From Asterias rubens (Eukaryota; Echinodermata; Asteroidea; Forcipulatida; Asteriidae): a stretch of 64,000 nucleotides of DNA. The position numbers and the translations under genes were made by a program. Under the pieces are notes generated by a model. It was not told where the DNA came from. It was given only the letters and a program-made list of their open reading frames with translations, and ran no database searches. The stretch lies in contig NC_047083.1 of assembly GCF_902459465.1 (NCBI RefSeq), forward strand, positions 8,857,526 to 8,921,525, given 5' to 3'. Within the stretch, counting starts at the first letter, position 1, and every line of letters starts with the position of its first letter. Of the stretch, positions 1 to 11,389 are shown piece by piece.

Positions 1-146
1 ATGTTTTTTCTTTCACTATTATCTCGCAAATTCGACAAGCGATTGAGCTAAAATTTTCACAGGTTTGTTATTTTATGCATATGTTGAGATACACCAACTG
101 TGTAGACTAGTCTTTGACAATTACCAATAGTGTCCACTGCCTTTAA
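1..146 (-). mobile_element. MITE family A, truncated by the window edge
   Basis: This is one end of a ~380-bp non-autonomous element that recurs in the window. It ends in the family's inverted terminus (ATTACCAATAGTGTCCACTG) followed by CCTTTAA. The rest lies outside the window. It sits in an LRRC56 intron. Confidence 0.8.
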
Positions 147-454
147 TCTACAGAAAACCCATTCAGAGAAGATTAGCATAGATTCTTAAAAAAAAGGAGG
201 AAAATTAATAAATTAACAAAAATACACAACTATTCTGATTTAAGGTTTTTCTGTTATTTTTTTAACTTTTGAAACCAACAATTTAACAGGTCAATAAGTT
301 ATTTGTGCTACTCAAAACAAAAAGTATACTGTTAGTTTGGATTTCAACAACGGATTTAAATGTTTTCCCACCAAGCCCGAGTTTGTTTGTTGCCTGAGAC
401 TGTTGAAAACAACAACAAAATGCCAACCCCTTATAGGTCTAGAAACAGACTCAC
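147..454. other. LRRC56 intron, no recognised feature
   Basis: AT-rich intronic DNA between the 455-537 exon donor and the MITE at the window edge. I see nothing coding in it. Confidence 0.6.
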
Positions 455-2821
455 CCCTCAATGTCCAGTAACTGCAAGTTCTCCAGCATACTGCACGGAC
501 TAAGGTCCGAAATGTCGTTATATGCTAGGTACAGCTCCTAAACGTGGGGGATAAAAAACTGTGTTAGAATTCGGTCTGTGTGTAGTGAAAGAGTTAAAGT
601 TTTCACCAATGAGTCAGAGTCCGAGTTTCAAGTCACGAAGGTTGAGTACAAGTCTAATGTTCAGATGGTCGAGTTATCATTAGTGTGACTCAAGTAGGAT
701 TGAAGAAGAAAAAAATGAAGGAAAAAAAAAAAAAAAAAAAAAAGGCCTGATACTTCACGGAGGCAACAAAGGCGGTTTCCTCCCTGCCCCCTGGTCATTG
801 CCTTGGTGCCCTTGAAATGCTGACAGTAGAAATGTGCAACTTTCTCAAAGGGAGCCCTTTACAAAGGAGAAAATATCTTTGTACCCCTGCCCTGAAGCAT
901 ACAGGTATGGGATTTGAAGCTTTGCATGGTGGAAACATAATTAGGTGAGATTTGCAGTAACACCATGTGTAAATCTCTACTGTGTATTGTTGGTTTCTGA
1001 AGACAACCACCATTTTATCTGCACCAACACATTTTCACATGGTGTTACCGCAAACCGCACTTTAATTGTATGTGACTCAAGTTAGAGTAAGAGTCACAAG
1101 TCAAACTGATCAGTGTCAATGCATGGAATTTGATGGGTAAGACTTGTACTCCTTTATCATGGTGCGACCATCTTGATTTTCTCCCATTCAAATCAATGTA
1201 ACCAAACCGAGGCTGGAAGGAAAAAATAGTCTGGTTCCTTTTTGTACCATGAATTTTAGCATTCATTAGTGTTATTGGATACAAGGAACAGAACCAAAAT
1301 GGTGGCAGCTTTACCTGTAAGGAGGACATTGACCCCATGCCATCCAGGTCACACAAACAGCATCTGGACAACCATAGAACTCGTAGGTTCTCTAACGACG
1401 TCCCTAGATCACGAACTGTAGCGATTATACTGTTGCTTAGCTTCAGATGCTTCAGGTTGCGCACCATTGTCCCTGTAGGTGTAATGCATAGTTGTTGTGA
1501 TTGGAAATCGATTATAGGTTGTACATGAGTTGATTGTAAAGACATTAGACAATCCACTATTGATATTTTCCATACGATTCATTGTTGGGCAGGAATGTGT
1601 TAATTGTTCCCTTTTGCAATACAGACAGATAGAAACATTCCACAATACTTGCTCTAACAAAACTCATAATGCCTGGTGGGGCCTGGTTGTGGTTAACACC
1701 AAAAACCATCTTTCTTGCTCCTCGTTTGTATCGTTTTTTTCTCAAGTTGACTTTTTTTTCAATTTGCTGTGTATTGCTAAAGCCACTTGGATCTTGTGTT
1801 ATTGTATTTTTGTAACTTTAACTTTTAAAAACCAGGGTGTCCAAATACACACAGACAAACCTCTGGCTAACACTTGTTGGAAAGTTAAAACTAAAAAATC
1901 AAACAAACACCAAACAAAGAAACAAACTACTCACCAAAGTTACCCAGACTCGTTTCCGTGGTGTCGACCCTCATTTCTAAGAATTTGACCTCATCGAGTT
2001 CATCCACACCAGTCATTTCCTTCTGTAATTCAAGACAAAAAATACAAATAAATTCACTGAGAGGGTATTGATCTGATTTGACAGTAAGGGTAGCCTGAAT
2101 AATCTGACATCACACTCTGAGGCTTGTAAAAAAAAGCCAGATACCGGCCTTGAGCGCAAACAATTGTTAAGCAATGTTATCTGCTTAAAAGAGCACAACC
2201 GGTATTGTAGAGGTCATAGTCGAGTTGTGAAGAGTATCGAATTCAAGTCCTGGTCGTCATTAGTAATCGAAGTGTGTCCTTAAGCAAGATAACTTTTAAT
2301 TGCTTCTCTTTACCCTGGGGTATAAATGGGTACCTGCGAGGGCATTGTGTATGAAAAAGCATTTGGAGCGCAATGGTAGCCTAGGTTGTATACTGGAGCT
2401 GAGGAAGATTAAAGGAATGTTATTTGCCAAATGACCAGCCGTTGATTTCACCAAACTCATCCCAACTTAGGATTAATCTTAGGTCGAGTTAAGTTTACTA
2501 TCTGAAGGCGTATGACTCATTGAACCCATCCTAAGTTAGGACGGGTTACTCGTCCAAACTCGAGCTGGGATTAATCTTGCGTTTCGTGAAATCGGCCGCA
2601 GGGCACTAACACGACTAATGTAAAGCCCATTGAGATGGTTATTGTGAAATGCCCTCTATAAGAACTAGTTATTAGTGCTATGAAATTGGGTTCATGGATC
2701 TTCAAGTTACCATTTTTGCTGCTGACAAGTAATCCTCCAGAAGGAACTCTGTATCCTCTACCGGAATGGGCTCTGGGTTGACATCCACGCTGCCGAAATT
2801 AGTGATGTGTACAGACGCCAT
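455..2821 (-). CDS. LRRC56: LRRC56, leucine-rich repeat-containing protein 56 (5' part)
   Basis: Four coding exons read on the minus strand: 2821-2711 (ATG at 2821, residues 1-37), 2022-1935, 1472-1315 and 537-455; the gene continues past the left edge. All junctions are GT-AG and phases join cleanly (0, 1, 0, then 2 at the last donor). The product starts MASVHITNFG. It contains EDYLSAAKM, then SLGNF, then RDLGTSLENLRVLWLSRC and DLDGMGSMSSLQ, then ELYLAYNDISDLSP and LDIEG. These match the N-terminal lead and first LRRs of LRRC56, including its diagnostic 'RDLGTSL..L.VLWL.RC.L.DLDG' block. The family is ciliary, linked to intraflagellar transport and dynein-arm assembly. About 148 codons are visible, so only the first LRRs are present. 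The reading frame is intact. The head-to-head neighbour is HSPBP1. Confidence 0.92.
721..893. repeat. Poly(A) tract plus dispersed repeat, partner of 4693-4857
   Basis: A (A)n run at 721-743 is followed by a segment (GGCCTGATACTTCA, GGAGGCAAC, GTTGCCTTGGTGCCC-type motifs) that recurs in inverted orientation at 4693-4857. It probably represents a dispersed element in an LRRC56 intron. The flanking piece at about 900-1020 (GAAGCTTTGCATGGTG and ACACCATGTGTAAATCTC) belongs to another dispersed family, also seen near 7690-7800, 37900-37990 and 42720-42790. Confidence 0.6.
2214..2690 (+). mobile_element. tRNA-derived SINE interrupted by a nested MITE
   Basis: A SINE body with the landmark GGGTATAAATGGGTACCTGC also occurs at 44.63 and 50.10 kb. 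It runs to about 2438, is split by a family D element (2439-2600), and resumes with the shared 3' part (CATTGAGA.GGTTATTGTGAAATG) to about 2690. It lies between the first and second coding exons of LRRC56. Confidence 0.7.
2439..2600. mobile_element. MITE family D, nested in a SINE
   Basis: A short palindromic element with ends near GATTTCACCAAACTC and GTGAAATCGGC and internal CCTAACTTAGGATTAATCTT / TCCTAAGTTAGGAC motifs. Comparison with the SINE at 50.1 kb shows that it interrupts the SINE directly after ATGACCAG. The same family occurs at 7157-7331, 12282-12436, 38885-39052 and as the outer element at 51787-52547. Confidence 0.7.
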
Positions 2822-4692
2822 GGTGGACCTCAAGGCTGGCTGAATGTACTAAACAATGTAAAAAAACAAAAAACGAAAAAGTTTTTAAAATTTGGTTACG
2901 TCAAGGTGTTTCAAAGTTCAACGTACAAGGTAACCCTTTTTTTAAGATTTGAATTGTAATCAATCAATGTAATTGTTTTTGATGACTTGTATTTTTGGGG
3001 TTGGTTGGTTTGGCTAAAAAACTTACTTTATATCAACTTTACAAAAGTACCAAACTTTCTCACTGTCTGAAATGCTGCCACATAAAATACCGAGAACAAT
3101 TGTTCCCAATACTCAATTTCTGGATGACCCTAAAAAACACCCTTAATTATTGCACAAATCTGTGTGCTTTCAGATGCCTAATAAAAGGCTTGATTGAGAA
3201 ATTACCTCTTTAAAGAACCGTTTTATTATTATTATTATTCATTTGACCTCACAATAATTTACACATACTATCAACAGCTCTCCATTGCTGGTAACCAAGT
3301 AAGGTTTTATGCAAACAATTATTTTGAGTAATTACCAAAAGTGTCCAGTGCTTTTGTCACAGCTAGGCCCATAAAAGTTGATTGAAGTTGTTATTTTGTT
3401 TTTGTCTGTGTCCACTAAACTGAAGAAGGGCCATGATTTGCTACTGTAACTAGTAATGCAAGTTTCTACTGCTGGGAGTTGCTACTGTACAATATCTACT
3501 GCAAGTGCTACTGTGCAGCAACTGCTTTGTTGTGAATAGTTTTTGCAGTTGACCAAGTGCTACTGTGCAGTAGCTACTTTGTTGTAGTTACTTTGTTGTA
3601 CATAGTTTGGGCAGGTGTGCAAGTGCTACTGTGCAGCAGCAGTACTTGTAATATAAGTACAAAGGCATTGTTAGGGTCCAGCTTTCTTGTTCTGTGGGGC
3701 GTTGTCCCTCAGGAATGTCTTGGGATTGTCACTGGTGTACATGAGTGAACCAAGTGGTAGTTGGGATATGAAGTGGAGAAAGTGAAACTAGGTGCAGACC
3801 ACCAGTTTTTGAAGTCAGTGGGGTGAGATGTGTGCAGTATAGATATAGGCACATGGCAGCCAGAGTACACCCTTGCATGCTGTGGCACAGACGTATTTGA
3901 TATGGTGAGGCAAGGCGGAGAGCTGAGCTCAGGCAAATTGTAAGTTCTTGCAATGTTTACGGAGAAACCCTTTGGATTGTTGTAGTGTGCTTCATTACAT
4001 ATAAAGAAATTCAAAGCATTTTTGACAGGATTTGTTGATTCAAAAGCAGAGAAAATAATGCAGTTTGAAAAATTTCCTTGATTTATTGGAAAGCATGCCA
4101 ATAAGATGTAGCTTAACTTTGAAGCCCTTACTCTTGTACAATTTGGTATTATATTCAATTATTATATATGGCCCTACAATAGAAATGTATTACTTATTGA
4201 TTAATCAAAGTTAATTGGAATCAGCAAATCACTAAATTGAGATTTGGTTTGACTGATTTTTTAGAGCAGAACTTAGAGAATTTTGAGAGCTGAAATGACT
4301 GAATTTTGAGGATTGAATTTATTGAATTTTGAGATGTAAATTCTGTGGTTGGAATGGTGGCCACTAAAAATACCTCATAGTATCAGAGGAATTGTTTTGT
4401 AAACAAAATGTAATATAATCTTGATTGGCTTCTGTCCTTATTTATTTTTGCAGCATTTATTTTCTTTCTCTGTTGCAGCCAGAACCCTAAATAGGTTGGT
4501 TGCGACAGCATTTAAGACTGATTGCAATTAAGAATAATCTTAGCTCTTTGGTTTGAAATCAAGTTGTGTTATAGAGCTAGCAATCGCGACGATATGTGTG
4601 AAATGTCATGAATGCGAATTGTGGGCCGATATGTGTGAATTGCAGGATGGACCGATACGCACGAATTGCGAATCGATGTGCGCAGATCGTGG
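2822..4692. other. Region upstream of LRRC56 with repeat fragments only
   Basis: No supported gene. It holds a (TTA)n tract near 3224-3240, a MITE family A end at about 3265-3357 (ACTATCAACAGCTCTCC to AATTACCAAAAGTGTCC), a degenerate TGCTACTGTGCAGCA-type repeat at 3455-3660, and AT-rich DNA. At 4588-4680 there are three to four imperfect copies of a CGATATGTGTGAA-type motif. Long open frames on the minus strand at 3709-4158 have no recognisable content. Confidence 0.5.
3455..3660. repeat. Degenerate tandem repeat based on GCTACTGTGCAGCA
   Basis: At least five imperfect copies of a TGCTACTGTGCAG(C/T)A core alternate with CTTTGTTGT-type spacers. No coding sense is apparent. Confidence 0.6.
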
Positions 4693-4857
4693 CAGAAAAA
4701 AAGGGCCTGTGCTTCATTTCTGAACGGGCAATGGCAGGGCATTTTCTCCTTGTAAAGGGCACACTATGAAATTATAAAATTCTACTGGGGCATTTCAAGG
4801 GCACCAAGGCAACGACCAGGGGGGCCTTCGTTGCCTCCATGAAGTATCAGGCCTGGA
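4693..4857. repeat. Inverted copy of the 744-893 dispersed repeat
   Basis: It carries GGGCAATGGCAGGGCATTTT, TCTCCTTGTAAAGGGC, GGCACCAAGGCAACGACC and GTTGCCTCCATGAAGTATCA. Each has a reverse-complement counterpart at 744-893. The two copies flank the first coding exons of LRRC56 in opposite orientation. Confidence 0.6.
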
Positions 4858-4896
4858 AAATAATAAAATTTTGTATAAATTTGGTTGCATCTTTAC

Positions 4897-5084
4897 CTCA
4901 GTCTATGTGACAAAATTACTGACAGCCGTCCGTCGGTGGAAATATATTCATACTTCTCCCTTGAGAAAAGACTAGTTCCCAGATCTTCTTGGCTGGTTAC
5001 TACATGACTCTGGTCTTGTGTCAAGTCTGCATAAATCTGAATTGGATTAAAAGGTTGTCCCGACACTTGGACTTGGATAATGAT
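4897..5084 (-). other. Possible orphan coding exon, gene unknown
   Basis: A 188-nt minus-strand segment bounded by a good acceptor (CTTTCTTTGCAG, just above 5084) and a good donor (GAG then GTAAAG, below 4897). One frame is open throughout (62 codons plus 2 nt); the other two have stops. It includes VSGQPFNPIQIYADL and REKYEYISTDGRLSV. I do not recognise it. It cannot be coding upstream of LRRC56 exon 1 in this phase, because joining it to the acceptor near 2842 reaches a stop at once. It could be an alternative 5' exon, part of an unrelated minus-strand gene, or chance. Confidence 0.3.
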
Positions 5085-5147
5085 CTGCAAAGAAAGTTAA
5101 TAGTAAAATATTAATATTATTGTTTTTAGTGGTAGACTATAATTTCA

Positions 5148-5215
5148 TGTGGCCCGTCGACGATTAAGAGCACCGGACTCAAGCTCTGCTGATTCGCTAC
5201 ATACATGTTAATTTT
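5148..5215 (+). mobile_element. tRNA-like SINE head fragment
   Basis: GTCGACGATTAAGAGCACCG followed by GACTCAAGCTCTGCTGATTC resembles the tRNA-like head of a SINE. No body is recognisable. Confidence 0.4.
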
Positions 5216-5871
5216 TATAAAAGCAGACAAATAGTTTTGAGAATTTCAAGTTTACAACAGTCAACACAATTATTATTTTTTGTTAAGATGAAATTCTAAA
5301 TGAATGGAATTTCAATTACATTTACAAATACTGTACAAATAGGCTATACTTTTTACTACCCTAAAAAGGGCATTTATAATTTATGACTTTTGGTGCATCT
5401 TAATAAGCACTTGATATTTTAAACATCGTGAGAAAAATAATTGCTTTGTAAAAATTTAATTAAATCAAGGCAGCCAAGGGGAATGCTTTTTATTTTCATT
5501 ATTTTTGTTTAAAAATTTCAAAACTAAATTATAAAAAATTGCCTCTCCTCAGCCTTTGGTATGGAATGAACTTTAACTTGAAGGAGTTTTAAAAAGCCAT
5601 TCTAGAGAACTAACTTAAAGCGATTTCTAAAACAATGCAACACGATTTTAAAAAAACAAATCTTATTCTATCTACATGTACATGTAGATTTTCCGGATGC
5701 TCGTTGACACTACACAAAAAAAAGCGTTGCCAAGAACGCTTTCCGATAACTGGACTTCAACTTCTGAAGAAAACACATTCGATGAAAGTCAAATACAAAG
5801 TTTAACAGCTATTGCAAGATACAGAAATGATTGTTACATATTCCAGAACATAATTTTTCATTACAACTTAC

Positions 5872-5990
5872 CTTGAAATGTTTTTAGAAGTGATAAATTT
5901 GACGTTTTGATAGCTGACTGTTTTCATAAAATCGCCAGTATGTGTGAGTGGCTGGATTTATGATGATTGAGGGCGCTGTTTATTTTTTAA
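5872..5990 (-). other. LRRC56: Putative non-coding first exon of LRRC56
   Basis: On the minus strand, ACATTTCAAG followed by GTAAGTTG at 5872/5871 is a strong splice donor just inside the HSPBP1-LRRC56 intergenic promoter interval. A matching acceptor (TTTACATTGTTTAG) lies about 20 nt upstream of the LRRC56 ATG. The exon's upstream limit is unknown and transcription is inferred. Confidence 0.4.
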
Positions 5991-6160
5991 GTGGGGAAAA
6001 GACTCGCCCACAGTCCTTTCATTTCTAGGATCTGACGCATAAAAACAGGTTCAAAGTTCAGCAGCCAACACACACATGCGTAAAAAACAAGACATCTTTC
6101 TGGAAGATTCTGACTCAGTCCTATTCCATTTAAAGCCCTCGTCATGATTTCTTTTCTCTC
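5960..6160. promoter_or_regulatory. Putative bidirectional LRRC56/HSPBP1 promoter
   Basis: The interval separates two divergent 5' splice donors, at 5872 on the minus strand and 6231 on the plus strand. It contains GAGGGCGCTG, a TGACGCAT motif near 6032 and a TGACTCAG (AP-1-like) motif near 6110. No TATA box or start site could be fixed. The call rests on gene arrangement. Confidence 0.4.
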
Positions 6161-6231
6161 TACTGGTAACTGAAGGAAGTGTTACTTATTACTGACAGTT
6201 TTTGGATTCGGCAGATATTTAGAATAAGAAG
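6120..6231 (+). other. HSPBP1: Putative non-coding first exon of HSPBP1
   Basis: GAATAAGAAG followed by GTGAGTGG at 6231/6232 is a consensus donor. A consensus acceptor (TTCATTCAAGAAACAG) ends at 6963, leaving only GAA before the HSPBP1 ATG at 6967. This fits a 5' UTR exon whose start is not defined by the sequence. Confidence 0.45.
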
Positions 6232-6966
6232 GTGAGTGGTTTTACTTATTTTTAATACTTCTTATTTGTTTTAATAAATATCATTTCATACATAACAATT
6301 AATTGATTGTGAAAGAAAAATATTCATGCACTAACCTAAAGTATGGTAAAGTTGTTTGTTGTGATTATTTTACTATCACTATGATAAAACTTTAAATAAG
6401 AATTAAAGTAGAGTTTTTATTAGAAATAATGAATTGTTTACCCACTCACGACGTCCAACAGATGAACAGTAAAATGTGGTGTTAATTACGTTACAAACCA
6501 GTATTAATTTTTATGTTGAACTTGATTGAACGTGGGCATGCGCATGTGTTAATATAAACTCTGTAGTTGGAAAACTAAGCAGAAGTTATTTCACCCGGTA
6601 ACTGGGGCCAATCTGTGCATTTAATTTGTATATATAACTAAAAATAAAATTAATTAATGTTTTATTTACAATTATATTAAATTAGCCTAAAAAATCTTGT
6701 AAATGTAATAAACAGCTTAATTCTTGATTAATAAACATAAATTAACTATTATTTAGTCATTTATTATTTTAGTTATTTTACTTATTAATTTAAATTAGTT
6801 TTGACAGCTTTCATTGTACGTAAAACAACCGAACAAAGATATAATATTTTTAAAAGGAGTAGGGTACACAAACTGCACTGCGCCACCCAAATCTCCTAAT
6901 TTTATGGTACAAAGCGGAAATTTTGTCTGAACTCTCCACATTTTCTATTCATTCAAGAAACAGGAA

Positions 6967-9900
6967 ATGGCAAGCTCAGGTGAAAACAAGGATGGTAGTT
7001 CATCGTCGACTCAACGTAGATACCCAAATTCCATGGAAGGCGTCTTGCAAATGGCCATCGCCAACACGCCCACCGAGGAGGCAGCGAGTGGAGACTCACA
7101 AAGAACAGAACCAACCCCTCTTGATCCGGAGGTAACAAATCTTTACGTTCATGGGTGCAGCTGTCGATTTCACCAAACTCTTCCTAACTTAGGATTAATC
7201 TTAGGAGTTAAGACGAGTCCCAGCCTTGCACTGTAACATGTAAACCTTAAGATTAACTCTAAAGTTAGGAAAAGTTACTGGTCTTAACTCGAGATAGGAT
7301 TAATCTTAGCATTTCATAATATTGGCTGCAAGTCATAGGATGTGTCGTGTACTTTGCGTGGGCCACTAGCATGACTAGTGTCGTAGTCGCGACTATTGAT
7401 TGCTTAGTCGAGTCTCGCCTACTGTTCTTCAACTACTTAGTTAATCGTGTCGCCACGACTACTACAAACATAGTTGTGACTACCAAAAATTGTTGTGACC
7501 TCTTGGTGAACAAATTGTGTGAACAAAGTATTCACAACAGCACAATCTACTTCTGAAACATAATCAGACATCCTTCAATCATTTTAGCTTGAATTTTACT
7601 ATAATATTACGCCTGCGACAAATATTTATTTATTTACTTACTTATTTATTTAGTTATTTATTTATTCCATCTAATGATAAGTATTGTTTGAAGCTTTGCA
7701 TGGTGTGGAGAAATAAGTAGAAACTAGAAATAAATAGTAAACTTGCGGGTACAACCATGTTTAAATCTCCTAGGGTGAGTGTTGGCTCTAAAAAGAACCG
7801 GTTGGGTCTTGATGTTTCGATCAGTATACTCTGCTCGTTATCACTATTTATTTATAGTTTCTTCTTACAGCTCGATTGGATTGCTCTCTCTTCTTTCTTT
7901 TTTTTCAAGAAGTTTTTCAATTCCTAGGGTAGCCATTGCTCAAAATTTTTAATTTGTTATTCTTGATTATCTTCCAGAGGAAGGAGTTTCTTGAGAAGGT
8001 GTTCGCGGAAATGTACAAAGATGAGGTCAAAGAGATGAAATCGCTTTTGGAGGTGGTGAGACTCAAGATGGACTCGGAACTTGAGGAGGATGAGGAGAAC
8101 GTAGAAGAGGCTCTGGAGAACCTTAAAGACCTCAGCGATACAATCGATAATGCACAAGGTTAGAGTTTCCATTATTCTCAATTGGAGATTTTCAGACAGT
8201 AGGGGGCAGTAGACAATGTTTTTTGGACACTAGGAGCAAGTTTAGTGCGCACATTTGGTTGACTACACATGTTAGCATGAAACAGACAATCAGGGACACA
8301 CAAGAAAACCATGGTCATGAGGCTGGTTTCAATTGGTCGACCACAGTGGTCAACAAATGGTCAACCAGCCTGGGTTTGAGTCAAAACGGTCAACCTTTAG
8401 TTAACCATAGTGCACACTGGAAATTGCTCCAGATGGTAGCATCTGAGTAAATGTGACCCGCTCTGTCGTACTGAGTAAATTTCATTTTTGAGTTTATCAT
8501 AATAATCCCAACAAGCAAATCTCAACATTTTAAATAAAATAAAAATCAAGATCATACGACCTTCCTGTCTGTAAGACTGCTGGGTCAGGTCGGGTCCTTT
8601 TCATGGCTCTGCTTACCATAAGCAAAGAATCGATCTTCAGAAGCAGGGAACTTCATGCTTACGCCAAGCGTAATTCACGGGTTAGCAGGGAATTTTTGCT
8701 TTAATACATAGTTACATGTAGTGCAGAATTGTGGCGCTTGCTCACTGAGGGGAGAATGGTGATCATAAGCGCAGAATTCGCGGTAAGCAGAGCCATGAAA
8801 TCAGGCCCTGATGATTTGGTACTTGTTCTTGCCCCCCTCCCCAAGTGAGAATGAAAACATTTGAACAAAATCTCCCCAAATTATGCTTTTTCCTTCCAAG
8901 ATGCGTTGTTTCATAACCAGGTCTCTTCTGTCCTTTTCACAGACTTCCACAAAGTCGGTGGCACACAACTCCTCCCCCAGCTAATGGACCATCCCAGGTC
9001 AGAGGTCAGATCGAGAACGTTTGACTTGATAGCCAACCTGGTCCAGAATGTTCCACTCAACCAAAAGGTGATGCTGGAAATGGGAGGGATTGAGAAAATG
9101 CTGGATGCGGTGGACAAAGACTCCTCTCCTACTGTTAGGGTGAAGGCCCTTTATGCTTTATCATGTAAGAGTTTATAATTACATTGTTTTTGCAAAAAGC
9201 TAGTAAGAATTTTGTCTAAGCTTTACCATTAAAGTTGATTTTGTTTCCTCGAGCACTGGACTCAAGCATTGGGCCCAATTTCATAAAGCTGTACCGGTAA
9301 GCCAATTTGTTTGCTTACTGTAGCAGAAAAATGTGCATAAACATATTTCACCATGATTTTTAAGTAAGCAGAACATTTCTAGACGCACGTGCACATTCAC
9401 CATCAATTTTTTACTTTGTTACATCGCCACTCATGCATTTACCATTGCTCACGGTATACAGCTTTATGAAGAAATAGAAATTCTGCTAAGGGACGCTCCG
9501 TAAGCACAAAACGCTGCTTACATGTTTTATGAAATTTGGCCCTTGTGGTTTTGATCAGCAAAGTGTTGGTTATAAGTTATTATTATAATATCTTTATTAT
9601 AAAAAACACTATTATTATTGTTATTTCTTTATTAGGTTTAGCCAGGGATCACGAAGACTGTCAGAGGGTTTTCGTTGAGAAGGACGGCTTCTCCGTTTTA
9701 ATGCGTGCCATGCAGAGCGACGTGGAGAAACTACAAATCAAGTCGGCATTCATGCTCCAAGCTTTCTTCCAAATGCCGACAGATTTCAAAGGTAGGACAC
9801 AAAATTATCAGTCTGATTAGAGTTTGAAACAATAGAATCCCCCCCCCGCTCCGCGGCAATGTGTGTTCTCTTAAAATTAAAATCGTTCCGAATTTACGCA

Positions 9901-11129
9901 AAACATGAAACATGTCGACACCCATGGTGGCTTCAAAACGCAGAGCAAGTTAGCGCTCTAGTCAATATATATAGCTCTATGTGTGTCCCCCACTGTCCCC
10001 CTTTCAGTTGTCTACTATTCATCTAATAAATGGCTTAATATAGTATCAAGAGGTGATTCCCTGTAGTCTTTGTTCAAGTCACAAAACAATTACCTTCGTT
10101 CATCGACATAGTGATTCCCCTTATTTTTTTTTCAAGTCATTCTTCCAGTGCCTTCGTTATTCAACTCATTGGCTTGAATTAAATTCCCTTGTTTTTTTTT
10201 TCAAGTCACAATACTTTTTGCCTCCTTTTGTCAAGTCAATGGTTTCCTCTAGTTTTGTTTCAAGCCACTTACTAATTGCCTTCATTTGTCAGCTCAGTGG
10301 CTTCCTCTAGTCTCTTCTCAATTCACTTACTGGTTGCCTTTTTTTTCTTTTTTTTTTTTAGCCAAATGGTTTTGTCTAGCCTTTTGTCAAGTCACCTTAC
10401 TTAATTGTTTCTTTTGTCAGCTCATTGGTTTCCTCTAGTCTTTTTTTCAAATCACTTATCCCTTTTCTCAATGTTGTTATTGCAGAAACTTTGTTTAAAA
10501 TGGGAATGGTGCACCAGCTCATTGGTTTGCTCCAGTTGGAGCACACGCCAACTCACGAGTATTTTATGTCAGCCTTGCTCAACCTCATTTTGGACCACCA
10601 AGGCTGTATCAACGACTGCAAACAGCCAGACCTCCGCTTCAAGGAATTTCTTACGGCTAGGGAAGAATTACTGAAAGGGAAACCCGAATACGAGGTTAGA
10701 TTTTGTTATTTTTAAATTAAAAGTTGTGTGCTTTCAGATGCTTGATTTCCAGACCTAATTCTGAGGTCTCAAAATCAACTTGAAATATTTCAGTGAGAAG
10801 TTGCTGCTTTCTCAAATACTTGTTACTTTAGAGGGAGCTTTTTCTCACAATGTTTTATACTATCAACAGCTCTCCGTTACTCGTTACCAAGTAAGGTTTT
10901 ATGCTAACAATTATTTTGAGTGTACTAATAGTGTCCACTGCCTTTAAAGAAAACACGACCTTGCTATGACTTGCATTTACACTTTGATGTTTTTGACAAA
11001 GGGCAGGTTGATTTATTTTCCTCTTTTTTTCTTCTTTTTGTTTAACAGGAAGAACACTCATACTGTCAGCAGCTAATGAAAGTGTGTTTCAATGGTAACC
11101 ATGGCATCCAAACTACTATTGACAGATGA
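6967..11129 (+). CDS. HSPBP1: HSPBP1, Hsp70-binding protein 1 (nucleotide-exchange factor)
   Basis: Six coding exons: 6967-7131, 7978-8158, 8943-9164, 9636-9791, 10486-10694 and 11049-11129, all GT-AG with consistent phase, giving 337 aa. HSPBP1/Fes1 proteins bind the Hsp70 ATPase lobe through an armadillo-repeat fold and promote ADP release in the cytosol. The N-terminal motif NSMEGVLQMAI matches the family's 'N.QGLLQ.A' element. Residues 56-115 are helical and charged, followed by DNAQDFHKVGG. The armadillo region at about 116-311 contains SPTVRVKALYALSCLARD, DGFSVLMRAMQSDVEKLQIK and KMGMVHQLIGLLQ, strongly like the human protein. The C-terminus, YCQQLMKVCF to DR, also matches. Length is close to the usual ~360 aa. 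The ATG is preceded by GAA directly after an acceptor, which supports this start. No frameshift or missing exon is seen. Confidence 0.94.
7157..7331. mobile_element. MITE family D in HSPBP1 intron 1
   Basis: Ends GCAGCTGTCGATTTCACC and a degraded TTTCATAATATTGGCTGC, with internal CTAACTTAGGATTAATCTTA and GAGATAGGATTAATCTTAGC motifs shared with the other family D copies. Confidence 0.7.
8592..8809. mobile_element. Inverted-repeat MITE in HSPBP1 intron 2
   Basis: The left terminus TTTCATGGCTCTGCTTACC (about 8599-8617) is matched by GGTAAGCAGAGCCATGAAA at about 8783-8801, with GGGTCC/GGCCC outer ends. It is related in style to family B (GGGCCCAATTTCAT ends). Confidence 0.7.
9271..9543. mobile_element. 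MITE family B in HSPBP1 intron 3
   Basis: Starts GGGCCCAATTTCATAAAGCT and ends TTTTATGAAATTTGGCCC. Related copies or fragments lie at about 41905-42070, 42800-43007, 43487-43727 and 52015-52259. Internal GTAAGCA/TGCTTAC-rich stem sequence is typical of the family here. Confidence 0.75.
10056..10470. repeat. Degenerate pyrimidine-rich tandem repeat in HSPBP1 intron 4
   Basis: About nine imperfect ~45-bp copies of a pattern with TTGCCTTC, TCA.TGGTTTCCTCTAG and TTTTTTCAAGTCAC. It ends just upstream of the exon 5 acceptor, so it contributes to a very long pyrimidine-rich tract there. Confidence 0.6.
10721..10947. mobile_element. MITE family A, partial, in HSPBP1 intron 5
   Basis: It carries the family motifs AGTTGTGTGCTTTCAGATGC, GAGGGAGC.TTTTCTCACAA, GTTACCAAGTAAGGTTTTAT and the terminus AATAGTGTCCACTGCCTTTA. 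The first half is missing. Confidence 0.75.
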
Positions 11130-11389
11130 CAGTTGACAACTCAAAGAAAAAACACCAGTACTTTGAGTGAAATGTGGGAAATATTAAATGATCCCATATG
11201 AAACAACTATGTTTTTTTAATGTTTTTTATTTTTTTATTTTGAGGATCTTTGCTGATCATTGATTATTTTTCAGGAGGAATTTAACCATTCTCTGAAATT
11301 TCCTATTGCAACATGTGTGCAAAGTTGTGTTTGCAGGAAAAGATGATGTTAGAAAAACACTGTAAAAGTTACTTATATTAAGTACACAG

